Positions 5,766-13,245 of a stretch of 14,377 nt of DNA are shown piece by piece (within the stretch, counting starts at the first letter, position 1; every line of letters starts with the position of its first letter). Made by a program: the position numbers and the translations under genes. The stretch spans positions 1 through 14,377 of the forward strand of contig JANYBY010000425.1 in the NCBI GenBank assembly GCA_025360565.1. Direction: 5' to 3'. The notes beneath the pieces are model-generated. The model saw only the letters and a program-made list of their open reading frames with translations, ran no database searches and was not told the DNA's origin. Origin of the DNA: Bacteroidota bacterium (GTDB lineage: Bacteria; Bacteroidota; Bacteroidia; B-17B0; Aurantibacillaceae).

Positions 5766-7007
5766 TTAAAACGTCACATCCACTACTTTCATTTCTTTTC
5801 CTCTTAACACTTCCACTTTTGTAGTATCTCCTTTTTTATAGATTGATAAAGCCTTCATATAATCCTGGATATTCTTCACCTGGATGTCTCCCATTTTTTT
5901 TACTATATCCCCTGTCTTAATTCCCGCTCTGGAAGCGGGCTTTCCATCCGTTACGCCATCAATACGTAAGCCTTCGCCATCAAAGGTATAATCGGGCATC
6001 ACACCCATTGTAACTTTAAAATTTGATTTTCCGGTATCGGGATTTCTTGTTTTTGAAAATGTTAATTTTGGATAACGATATGTTTTTTCAATTACCTCAA
6101 TAATATAATCCAACACCTTAACCTCGCCTGTAAAATTTATTTTATTGATGTCGTCGCTCGGTTTATGATAATCGGAATGTTGTCCGGTAAAAAAATGCAA
6201 TACCGGAATATCTTTTAAATAAAAAGAGGTCTGGTCACTCGGGCCAATACCCGCGCTGTCTTTTTTTATACTGAACTCTGTTTTTAAAGAATCAATTAAT
6301 GGCACCCAGCTTGGCGATGTGCCCACTCCATAGATCAATAGTTTACCTGCCTTGCCGGCAGGCAGGTTTTCTTTATTTAAACGGCCTACCATATCCATAT
6401 TTACCATGTAATTTATTTTATTTAGCTCAACATCGGGGCTCTCGCACCACTTCTTCGAACCAAGTAATCCTAATTCTTCACCGCTAAAACACATAAATAA
6501 AAAATTGTAAGGCTCTGTTACTTTATTGGCAGTAAAATACCTTGCCAGCTCTAAAACACCGGCTGTTCCGCTTGCATTATCATCGGCTCCATTATGAATC
6601 TTCCCTTCGGGGTTTGCATCCATACTATTTTTATCGTGCCCCATACCCAAATGATCGTAATGTGCGCCAATAACAATTGTATAAAGAGCTTTGTTATCCA
6701 AGAAACCAATTACATTATTTCCTTTTCTTTCGGGAATATTCGAGGTAGAAGTATCATGGGGGTTCAGATTTTTTTTAAAGATGAACGCTTTTAAATATGA
6801 ATTATTAAACGCGCTTAAGCCTATCTGTTTAAATTTTTCGCCAATATAATTGGCTGCTTTTATCTCGTCTTCGGTGGCCGTGCCCCGTCCTTTTAAATCA
6901 TCGGACGCTAAAAAGCCAATATGTTCTTTTAAATTTTTATGGTTTGTTTTTTGTGAGAAAGTGGTTTCAACAATTAAAACGCTTATCAAAAGAATTATTT
7001 TTCGCAT
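5766..7007 (-). CDS. M28 family zinc aminopeptidase with PDZ domain
   Basis: This is a 413-residue exported peptidase. A signal peptide covers about residues 1-19 (ending TFSQ). The M28 catalytic domain spans about 24-315 with all the expected metal and catalytic residues. These are His116 in GAHYDHLG, the bridging Asp in GADDNASG (142/143), the Glu177-Glu178 pair in FSGEELGLLGS (general base and ligand), Asp205 in NMDMVGR, and His281 in DYHKPSDD. A PDZ domain follows at about 333-411 (GVMPDY start, then GKPASRAGIKTGDIV), which may bind protein C-termini or regulate access. The likely job is removal of N-terminal amino acids from peptides in the periplasm or at the surface. An oddity is the insert LPAGKAG at 215-221, encoded by a GC-rich palindromic repeat and lying in a loop just after the Asp205 motif. 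The enzyme probably tolerates it. Substrate preference is unknown. Confidence 0.92.
   Translation of the reverse strand: MRKIILLISVLIVETTFSQKTNHKNLKEHIGFLASDDLKGRGTATEDEIKAANYIGEKFKQIGLSAFNNSYLKAFIFKKNLNPHDTSTSNIPERKGNNVIGFLDNKALYTIVIGAHYDHLGMGHDKNSMDANPEGKIHNGADDNASGTAGVLELARYFTANKVTEPYNFLFMCFSGEELGLLGSKKWCESPDVELNKINYMVNMDMVGRLNKENLPAGKAGKLLIYGVGTSPSWVPLIDSLKTEFSIKKDSAGIGPSDQTSFYLKDIPVLHFFTGQHSDYHKPSDDINKINFTGEVKVLDYIIEVIEKTYRYPKLTFSKTRNPDTGKSNFKVTMGVMPDYTFDGEGLRIDGVTDGKPASRAGIKTGDIVKKMGDIQVKNIQDYMKALSIYKKGDTTKVEVLRGKEMKVVDVTF
6345..6367. repeat. In-frame palindromic repeat inside the M28 gene
   Basis: ACCTGCC (6345-6351) pairs with GGCAGGT (6361-6367) around the perfect palindrome TGCCGGCA (6353-6360), with a single bulged T at 6352. 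The GC-rich hairpin stands out from its AT-rich surroundings. On the minus strand it encodes the peptide LPAGKAG without breaking the frame. It resembles the CCGCCTGC repeat at the left edge of the window, which suggests a dispersed short repeat that has entered a coding region. Confidence 0.75.
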
Positions 7008-7139
7008 ATTATTGGTAAAAGTACAAAACAGAATAAGAGGCTGTTGCCTTTTTGATTAAAAAATATCGCTGAGTATCAACTTAAAACAGACGAATTAACA
7101 GGAATTCTCATGGGGTTAAAAAATATTAATTTATTTTGT

Positions 7140-7176
7140 TTTGCCATATGAATAATTAAAAATTCGTATATCTTTG
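7140..7176 (+). promoter_or_regulatory. Candidate promoter of the DIC-uptake operon
   Basis: TATCTTTG at 7169-7176 fits the Bacteroidota -7 consensus TAnnTTTG exactly, 15 bases before the ATG at 7192. A TTTG at 7140-7143 could be the -33 box, though the 25-base spacer is a few bases longer than usual. It is the only good promoter signal seen ahead of the five plus-strand genes running to the right edge. Confidence 0.6.
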
Positions 7177-7191
7177 CAGTACATTAACTAA

Positions 7192-7545
7192 ATGAAAACG
7201 AACAATTCAATAAAGGCATCCTTGTTTCTATTTGCCATTTTATTTTCTTTTTCTTTCAATGCCTACAACTCATTGAAACAGTTCTCAAATATTTTTGATG
7301 CATCGTTGAAAAAAGTACATATTAATGCTCCTTTGAGTAATAACATTACCTCCGATACTATTATTTTTGAGGAGCTTGAAAACGAAAACGATAATGAAGA
7401 CCTTCTTACCGATGCTTTTTTGACCTTACCTTTTCAGCATTTAGCTTTTAATGCTTTTGAAAATAAAACGTTTTCTAATTTTACTAAAATTCCTCAAAAG
7501 GCCGTTGAGCCTATTTTTATTTCTGTTCGATCCCTTCTTATCTGA
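7192..7545 (+). CDS. Small exported protein of unknown function, first gene of the operon
   Basis: I do not recognise this 117-residue protein. Residues 8-24 form a hydrophobic segment (signal peptide or membrane anchor) after a basic N-terminus. A short acidic run lies at 60-69 (EELENENDNE). Next comes an aromatic-rich stretch around FLTLPFQHLAFNAFENKTFSNF (78-97), and the chain ends with a hydrophobic PIFISVRSLLI. There are no cysteines and no catalytic motif. The start is well placed behind an exact TAnnTTTG box. It leads the plus-strand cluster sulP-like, porin-like, dabA, dabB, 119 bases ahead of the SulP ATG. The acidic patch could bind cations, and the protein could be a small accessory or regulatory envelope factor for the transport system, but this is conjecture. 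Confidence 0.6.
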   Translation: MKTNNSIKASLFLFAILFSFSFNAYNSLKQFSNIFDASLKKVHINAPLSNNITSDTIIFEELENENDNEDLLTDAFLTLPFQHLAFNAFENKTFSNFTKIPQKAVEPIFISVRSLLI

Positions 7546-7564
7546 TCCTTCTCTTCATCTGTTT

Positions 7565-7581
7565 TGCTTAGCCACTAAGCA
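7565..7581 (+). other. Small perfect hairpin between the leader gene and sulP
   Basis: TGCTTAG (7565-7571) pairs with CTAAGCA (7575-7581) across the loop CCA, 20 bases after the stop of the small protein gene. It is followed by a CT-rich, then T-rich run. It may be a weak attenuator or an RNA-processing or stabilising stem that sets the level of the first gene apart from the transporter genes. Confidence 0.35.
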
Positions 7582-7664
7582 TTCCTCATTTTAATTTTAA
7601 AGGTTAAACCAAAAATTATTTGAGTTTTAATTTTATTCGCAAAAACCATTTAAGAGTTAAACAC

Positions 7665-9278
7665 ATGAATTTAAATAAAAAGAACATACCTGCCGATGGA
7701 TTAGCAGGTTTAAAAGAAAATTTTTCGAAAGATGCTTTGTCCGGCTTCTTAGTTTTTTTATTAGCATTGCCTTTAAGTTTAGGTATTGCAAAAGCATCCG
7801 AGTTTCCTGCCATCTTTGGCCTTGTTACCGCTATTATTGGTGGTGTTGTTGTTAGCTTTTTTGCTGGCTCACGCTTAACAATAAAAGGCCCGGCCGCGGG
7901 ATTAATTGTTATTTGCAGCGGCGCGGTAACCGGATTTGGAGGTGGCGAAAACGGATGGCATTTAGCACTCGGTGCCATTGTTGTTGCGGGCGTTATTCAG
8001 ATCTTGTTTGGCGTATTTAAATTAGGAAAATTGGCCGATTTTTTTCCAAGCGCCGCCATTCATGGTATGTTAGCGGCAATTGGGGTTATCATCATGTCAA
8101 AACAAATTCATAATTTAATGGGGATCGATCCTTCGCACCTAAAAGGAAAAGACCCGTTGCAATTACTGGCAATGATACCCGACAGTTTTATACACGAGAA
8201 TGCGCATTTAACTGAGATAGGTATTGCCTGTTTATTGATCTTGATCTTATTCAGCTTTATCAAACATCCTTTTTTCAAAAAGATTCCTGCCCCGCTCATC
8301 GTTTTGGCTGTAGCAGTGCCTTTAGGTTATGCTTTGCATGTAAAAACAGAAGGCGCTATTCATAATTTTGCAATGGTTAAGGTTGGTAATTTATTTGATA
8401 ATTTTAAGAACGGTTTAATAAATGCAGACTTTGGCGGATTATCGAGCAACATGGGTGTGTTCATTCAATATGTTATCTTGTTTGCACTGATAGGTAGTTT
8501 AGAGTCTTTGCTCACCGCAAAAGCGATAGATGGTTTAGACCCTTACAAACGTAAATCGGATTTTAATAAAGATCTTATTGCAGTTGGAATTGGAAATAGT
8601 TTATCGGGTTTATTAGGCGGCTTACCAATGATAAGTGAAGTTGCACGTAGTTCGGCAAACGTTAGTAACGGTGCCAAAACCCGATGGGCCAATTTTTTTC
8701 ACGGATTATTTTTATTGATAGCTGTATTGTTTGCTGTTTCATTCATTGAAATGATCCCCAACACGGCTTTAGCTGCCATGCTTATTTTTGTTGGTTTCAG
8801 ATTGGCACACCCAAGAGAATTTATCCACATGTGGCACATAGGCAAAGAACAATTTCTGATATTTACCGCTACGGTAGTTGTTACGCTTGCTACCGACCTT
8901 TTGATCGGTGTTGGAACCGGAATTGCCCTTGAAATAATTGTTAATCTTATTCTCGGTGCTAAACTTAAAAATTTATTTAAAACAAATATCACTGTTACAA
9001 ATAAAAGCGACAAGGATTATACCTTAGCGCTTACAGGCGGTATCATGTTTTCGAATATTTTAGGTTTTAAAAAACAGTTTGCAAAAATACCAAAGGGAAA
9101 AAACGTTGTGATAGATGTAAGCAAAGCCGAAATAGTAGATCATACCTCTCTTGTATTAATTAATGGGCTGATGGAAGATTACAAGAGTGAAGCTGGCACC
9201 GCCGAAATGATCGGTCTTGAAAACCACCGTCAGATGGCACACACACCAACTTCCACCCGGGTTATAAAACTACATTGA
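7665..9278 (+). CDS. SulP family anion transporter, probable bicarbonate transporter
   Basis: This 537-residue inner-membrane transporter is of the SulP/SLC26 type. The ATG at 7665 is preferred over an in-frame TTG at 7620 because the family N-terminus (FSKDALSGFLVFLLALPLSLG) follows it at the right distance. The membrane domain has the SulP signature region GSRLTIKGPAAG at 68-79 and about ten to twelve hydrophobic segments up to about residue 440. A cytoplasmic STAS domain follows at about 451-537, with the strand VVIDVSKAEIVDHTS; it is short, and the usual DSSG turn reads DHTS. Family members carry sulfate, bicarbonate or other anions, and cyanobacterial BicA is a Na+-dependent bicarbonate carrier. 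Placement ahead of DabAB makes bicarbonate the best guess, but sulfate cannot be excluded. No sulfate-assimilation genes are nearby. Confidence 0.9.
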   Translation: MNLNKKNIPADGLAGLKENFSKDALSGFLVFLLALPLSLGIAKASEFPAIFGLVTAIIGGVVVSFFAGSRLTIKGPAAGLIVICSGAVTGFGGGENGWHLALGAIVVAGVIQILFGVFKLGKLADFFPSAAIHGMLAAIGVIIMSKQIHNLMGIDPSHLKGKDPLQLLAMIPDSFIHENAHLTEIGIACLLILILFSFIKHPFFKKIPAPLIVLAVAVPLGYALHVKTEGAIHNFAMVKVGNLFDNFKNGLINADFGGLSSNMGVFIQYVILFALIGSLESLLTAKAIDGLDPYKRKSDFNKDLIAVGIGNSLSGLLGGLPMISEVARSSANVSNGAKTRWANFFHGLFLLIAVLFAVSFIEMIPNTALAAMLIFVGFRLAHPREFIHMWHIGKEQFLIFTATVVVTLATDLLIGVGTGIALEIIVNLILGAKLKNLFKTNITVTNKSDKDYTLALTGGIMFSNILGFKKQFAKIPKGKNVVIDVSKAEIVDHTSLVLINGLMEDYKSEAGTAEMIGLENHRQMAHTPTSTRVIKLH

Positions 9279-9330
9279 TCCCCAGGCAAAAACTTGATCT
9301 TTAAAGATTTTTAATCTTAATTTAATCAAT

Positions 9331-10704
9331 ATGAAAAAAATATTTTTTTTAATTATTTTTTATATCTCACTTAATTCTACCGCACAATCACCGGTTGCGC
9401 GTTACAGTAAGGAAGGACTAAAAATATACATTAGCGACGATAGCACGCGCTATATTAAAGCTACAGGTATAGCCCAGATCTGGTTTCGGTATAACGATAA
9501 CAATCCGGGCTCGGCAATTTACGGAACCCCGGTGAAAGAAACGTTTGATGTAGGCTTAAGACGGGTTCGGTATCAAACAATGGCACAGGTAACAAAACGC
9601 GTTTTCTTTTATTCGCAATTCGGAATAAATAGTTTGAACAGTTTATCGGCGCGAAAAACAGGATTATTTTTTCACGATGTTACTGCTGAATACAACGTTC
9701 ACAAAAATTATTTAGTGCTTGGGGGCGGATTAAGCGGATGGAATGGTACCTCCCGTTTTTCTTCTTCCGCAGTTGGAAGTATTTTTGGTTTGGATCTTCC
9801 GGTTGTACAAGAAACAACCAATGATGTTACCGATCAATTTGTAAGGAAATTGGGTGTTTACGCTAAAGGTAAATTAAACAGATTAGATTATCGCATATCA
9901 GCGGCAAATCCATTTCCTGTTCAAAATGCATTATCCGCTGTTGCAAGTTTGCCCGGCGCTTCAACAGTTACCCCGGCAGCGGCCGGAATTTATAACACTG
10001 CCTATTTTTCAACAAAAGCTCCTGAGTTGCAATATCAGGGTTACTTTATGTGGGATTTTTTAGAAAAAGAAAGTAATCAGCTTCCATATAATGCCGGATC
10101 GTATCTTGGAAAAAAAAGAGTTTTTAATTTGGGTGCCGGCTTTGCTTATCAAAAAAACGCAATGGTTTACCGTTCCTCTTTGGCTGATACAACTATGCGC
10201 TACAAACCTTTACAGCAATTAGGTGTAGATCTTTTCTTTGATTATTATCTTAATAAAGAAAAACAAAATGCGGTTACAGCCTATGCTTCATTTTTGAATT
10301 ATGATTTTGGCCCTAATTACCTTAGAAACGCCGCGGCAATGAATACGGCTAACGGAACATCCGGTCCGGCGGGTTTTAACGGCTCAGGCAATTCTATTCC
10401 TTTAATAGGAACCGGCCAGGTTATTTTTGCGCAAGCCGGTTATTTGTTTAAGCACGATCTTTTAAAAACTCAAGGCACTTTACAGCCTTATGCCTCGGCC
10501 ATTTATGCAAACTACGAAAAGTTAAAAGATCCAATGCTTGTTTACAGTGTTGGTGTAAACTGGATCATGAGCGGACAGAACTCTAAAATTTCTTTGGACT
10601 ATCAAAGCCGCCCTATATTTAATACAGATGTGAATGGAGATCTGCACGAAACAAAAAATGCCAGAAGGGGGCAAATTGTTTTACAATACCAGGTGTCCTT
10701 TTAA
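9331..10704 (+). CDS. Outer-membrane beta-barrel porin-like protein
   Basis: This 457-residue predicted outer-membrane protein has a signal peptide at 1-18 (cleavage after STA). The mature chain is full of alternating hydrophobic/polar beta-strand patterns with many Tyr, Phe and Asn residues. It has short turns and longer Gly/Ala/Ser-rich loops (for example about 208-222 and 335-352). It ends in Phe (VLQYQVSF), as expected for barrel insertion. There is no TonB plug and no sorting domain. I do not recognise a precise family; it is closest in style to phosphate-selective-porin-like barrels. It starts 52 bases after sulP and ends 43 bases before dabA, so it is very likely in the same transcript and may let bicarbonate or other anions through the outer membrane. 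The transported solute is inferred only from context. Confidence 0.8.
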   Translation: MKKIFFLIIFYISLNSTAQSPVARYSKEGLKIYISDDSTRYIKATGIAQIWFRYNDNNPGSAIYGTPVKETFDVGLRRVRYQTMAQVTKRVFFYSQFGINSLNSLSARKTGLFFHDVTAEYNVHKNYLVLGGGLSGWNGTSRFSSSAVGSIFGLDLPVVQETTNDVTDQFVRKLGVYAKGKLNRLDYRISAANPFPVQNALSAVASLPGASTVTPAAAGIYNTAYFSTKAPELQYQGYFMWDFLEKESNQLPYNAGSYLGKKRVFNLGAGFAYQKNAMVYRSSLADTTMRYKPLQQLGVDLFFDYYLNKEKQNAVTAYASFLNYDFGPNYLRNAAAMNTANGTSGPAGFNGSGNSIPLIGTGQVIFAQAGYLFKHDLLKTQGTLQPYASAIYANYEKLKDPMLVYSVGVNWIMSGQNSKISLDYQSRPIFNTDVNGDLHETKNARRGQIVLQYQVSF

Positions 10705-10747
10705 CGCAATTAAACTGCATTTATAAATGACCCAAATAAAAAATTAA

Positions 10748-13243
10748 ATGGAACACGAAAATTCTTCTTTTAACGAACACGAGGTGTTGCACGACCTGAA
10801 ACATTATTTACCGGCGCAGGCCCCGTTAAAAGATTTTATCCATCATAATACACTACACGCTTTTCAAACATTAAAGTTTAAAGATGGTGTAAGAAACGCG
10901 AGCGAAATGTTTGGTTACAAGATCTCGCTTTCGCTGGAAGAGTTCCGGGCAAATTACGCGGCAAAAATAATTCGCAAAAAAAATCTTGAAAAAATAATTA
11001 CCGAATCTAAAGGCTCTGATAATTTAAGCCAATGGATGGATAACGCTATTAATAAAACATATGATACAGGCGGATTTTCGCGCCTTGGCGCAATAAGATC
11101 TCATTGGAAAAATCAATATCACATTAACCTTGATTCACTTGTTCATCCAATAATTTTTAGAGTACTTTGCAGTTATCTTGACCAGGGAATTTCTATATGG
11201 CATTTTCCCATTAATAAAAAAGGGTTTTTAACAACCCTAAGGGAATTAGAGAAAAATACTTACTCTAGTTTTTTTAAAACGAAAAGGGCCAAAGATATGC
11301 TTGTAAATACAAATCTTGAAATGGACGATCTTTTAAAGATATTGGTAGGAGATGAGTCGCTTTACAAACAATACATTTTCGACCAGCAATTTTCTCATCA
11401 AGGATGGTCTGGAATGGTTTCTACAATTGAAAATCAGCCCGAAACCTTATTGGATAGGAGAAGCATTACAATTAAAGAATTAATTATTTTTGAACTATTA
11501 TTAGAGATAGATGTACTGGATCATAAATTCGGAGAAATTTGGTCGCCGTTAAGCAACAAATTAGAAAAAAAACCGCTTGATATTTTTGCACCGGTGCCGG
11601 CAACTGAACTCAATGAAGTGCTTTATATATGGCAGGAAGCGTTTGAATCGAGTTATTACGACGGTGTGCTTTCGGGAATAAAAAACGCCCAATCCGAAAT
11701 TAAAACTGAAGGGGAAAAAAGTTTCCAAGCCATGTTTTGTATTGATGACCGTGAATGTTCGATGCGCCGTTATCTTGAAAAAAATGACACTCACTGCGAA
11801 ACCTATGGTACACCGGGTTTTTTTAGTGTTGAATTTTATTTTCAGCCGGAGGGCGGAAAATTTTATACAAAACTTTGTCCCGCCCCATTAACACCAAAAT
11901 ATTTAATTAAAGAAAAAGAAACTAAGGATAAACGGCATACCGAGGCGCATTTATCAAAGCGCACACACTCGCTCATTTTCGGATGGATCATATCGCAAAC
12001 ACTTGGGTTTTGGTCTGCTTTAAAATTATGTATGAATATTTTCAGGCCAACTATGGACGAAGCGGCGGCCTGTTCGTTTAAACAAATGGATAAATTTTCG
12101 CTGTTGACCATTGAAAATAAAGATCTGTCATACAGAGAAAATAATCTTCAGATCGGCTTTACGATTGAAGAAATGGCCACGCGTGTTGAAAATCTTTTAA
12201 AGAGCATAGGCTTAATAAAAAACTTTGCTCCCATTGTTTACGTGATCGGGCACGGATCAAGCAGCGTAAATAATCCACACTATTCCGCTTACGATTGCGG
12301 CGCTTGTTCGGGCAGGCCGGGTTCTGTTAACGCCAGGGTAATTTGTTTTATGGCCAATCACATTGAAGTGAGAAAAATTTTGGCTCAAAAAGGAATTGAA
12401 ATACCTGAAGAAACGCAGTTTGTTGGCGGCTTACACGATACAACACGCGATGAGATCGCTTTTTTTGATGAAATATCCTTAAGTCAAAAAAATCTGGGGG
12501 CTCATCGTAAAAACGAAACAATTTTTGAAATATCATTAGATAGTAACGCGAAAGAACGATCAAGAAGATTGGTGTCCATCAATTCAAAACTATCTGCCGA
12601 AAAAATTCACAAAAAAATACGAACGCGCTCCGTTTCGTTATTTGAACCCCGTCCCGAATTAAATCACGCCACCAACGCTTTATGCATTGTTGGAAGCAGA
12701 AATATCACCAAACATTTATTTTTAGACAGGCGTTCTTTTCTTAACTCATACGATTACAAAATTGACCTTGAAGGTAAATTACTTTTAGGAATTATGAAGC
12801 CATTAGGGCCGGTTTGCGGTGGCATAAACCTTGAGTATTTTTTCTCGAGAGTAGATAACCAAAAATTGGGGGCCGGAACAAAATTACCCCACAATGTGAT
12901 GGGATTATTTGGTGTAGCGAATGGAATTGACGGTGATCTAAGGCCGGGATTACCGCTGCAGATGATAGAAGTACACGATCCGGTTAGATTGTTATTGATC
13001 GTTGAACATTTTCCGGAGATAGTTTTAAAAACAATTAAATCAGTACCCGAAATGTACGAATGGTTCATTAATGAATGGGTACATTTAGTTTCAATACACC
13101 CTGAAACCAGAGAGTTTTATATGTTTAAAGAGGGCGCATTTTCTTTATACCATCCAATTGAACAAACAATTGAAACGGTTAACGACCTAACACCCATTTT
13201 AGAGGCACAAGAAGAAAATTTACCGGTTTATTTAATTAAATAG
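10748..13243 (+). CDS. dabA: Inorganic carbon accumulation complex subunit DabA (DUF2309/UPF0753)
   Basis: This 831-residue protein is the Zn-dependent, beta-carbonic-anhydrase-like subunit of the DAB complex. DAB is thought to hydrate CO2 to bicarbonate in one direction at the cytoplasmic side of DabB, driven by the ion gradient. The zinc-site pattern is complete: Cys331-x-Asp333 in MFCIDDRE, then His502 in VIGHGSSS and Cys517 in YDCGACSGRPG. The His-Cys spacing of 15 residues equals that recalled for the characterised Halothiobacillus DabA2 (His524/Cys539). The N-terminal motif PLKDFIHHNTLHAF (26-39) and the C-terminal block from about 692 (INLEYFFSRVDN, GAGTKLPHNVMG, GDLRPGLPLQMIEVHDPVRLL) are also family hallmarks. 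The usual R-S-E after CIDxx reads R-E-C here. It is followed after two bases by dabB. In heterotrophs such as Staphylococcus (MpsAB) this pair supplies bicarbonate for anaplerotic carboxylations. Confidence 0.95.
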   Translation: MEHENSSFNEHEVLHDLKHYLPAQAPLKDFIHHNTLHAFQTLKFKDGVRNASEMFGYKISLSLEEFRANYAAKIIRKKNLEKIITESKGSDNLSQWMDNAINKTYDTGGFSRLGAIRSHWKNQYHINLDSLVHPIIFRVLCSYLDQGISIWHFPINKKGFLTTLRELEKNTYSSFFKTKRAKDMLVNTNLEMDDLLKILVGDESLYKQYIFDQQFSHQGWSGMVSTIENQPETLLDRRSITIKELIIFELLLEIDVLDHKFGEIWSPLSNKLEKKPLDIFAPVPATELNEVLYIWQEAFESSYYDGVLSGIKNAQSEIKTEGEKSFQAMFCIDDRECSMRRYLEKNDTHCETYGTPGFFSVEFYFQPEGGKFYTKLCPAPLTPKYLIKEKETKDKRHTEAHLSKRTHSLIFGWIISQTLGFWSALKLCMNIFRPTMDEAAACSFKQMDKFSLLTIENKDLSYRENNLQIGFTIEEMATRVENLLKSIGLIKNFAPIVYVIGHGSSSVNNPHYSAYDCGACSGRPGSVNARVICFMANHIEVRKILAQKGIEIPEETQFVGGLHDTTRDEIAFFDEISLSQKNLGAHRKNETIFEISLDSNAKERSRRLVSINSKLSAEKIHKKIRTRSVSLFEPRPELNHATNALCIVGSRNITKHLFLDRRSFLNSYDYKIDLEGKLLLGIMKPLGPVCGGINLEYFFSRVDNQKLGAGTKLPHNVMGLFGVANGIDGDLRPGLPLQMIEVHDPVRLLLIVEHFPEIVLKTIKSVPEMYEWFINEWVHLVSIHPETREFYMFKEGAFSLYHPIEQTIETVNDLTPILEAQEENLPVYLIK

Positions 13244-13245
13244 TT

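Noticed and set aside
7620..7664. TTG-started N-terminal extension of SulP
   Set aside because: The ATG at 7665 suits the family N-terminus, and the extra 15 residues show no family similarity.
7616..7978. Minus-strand open frame rich in proline and lysine
   Set aside because: It is opposite the start of the SulP gene, whose family match is clear; typical antisense shadow.
9297..9308. 12-base palindrome ATCTTTAAAGAT between sulP and the barrel gene
   Set aside because: AT-rich palindromes of this size arise readily by chance here; the gap is only 52 bases and there is no strong stem, so no terminator or operator call is made.
12754..13068. Minus-strand open frame of 104 codons
   Set aside because: It is antisense to the conserved C-terminal block of DabA and has low-information sequence.
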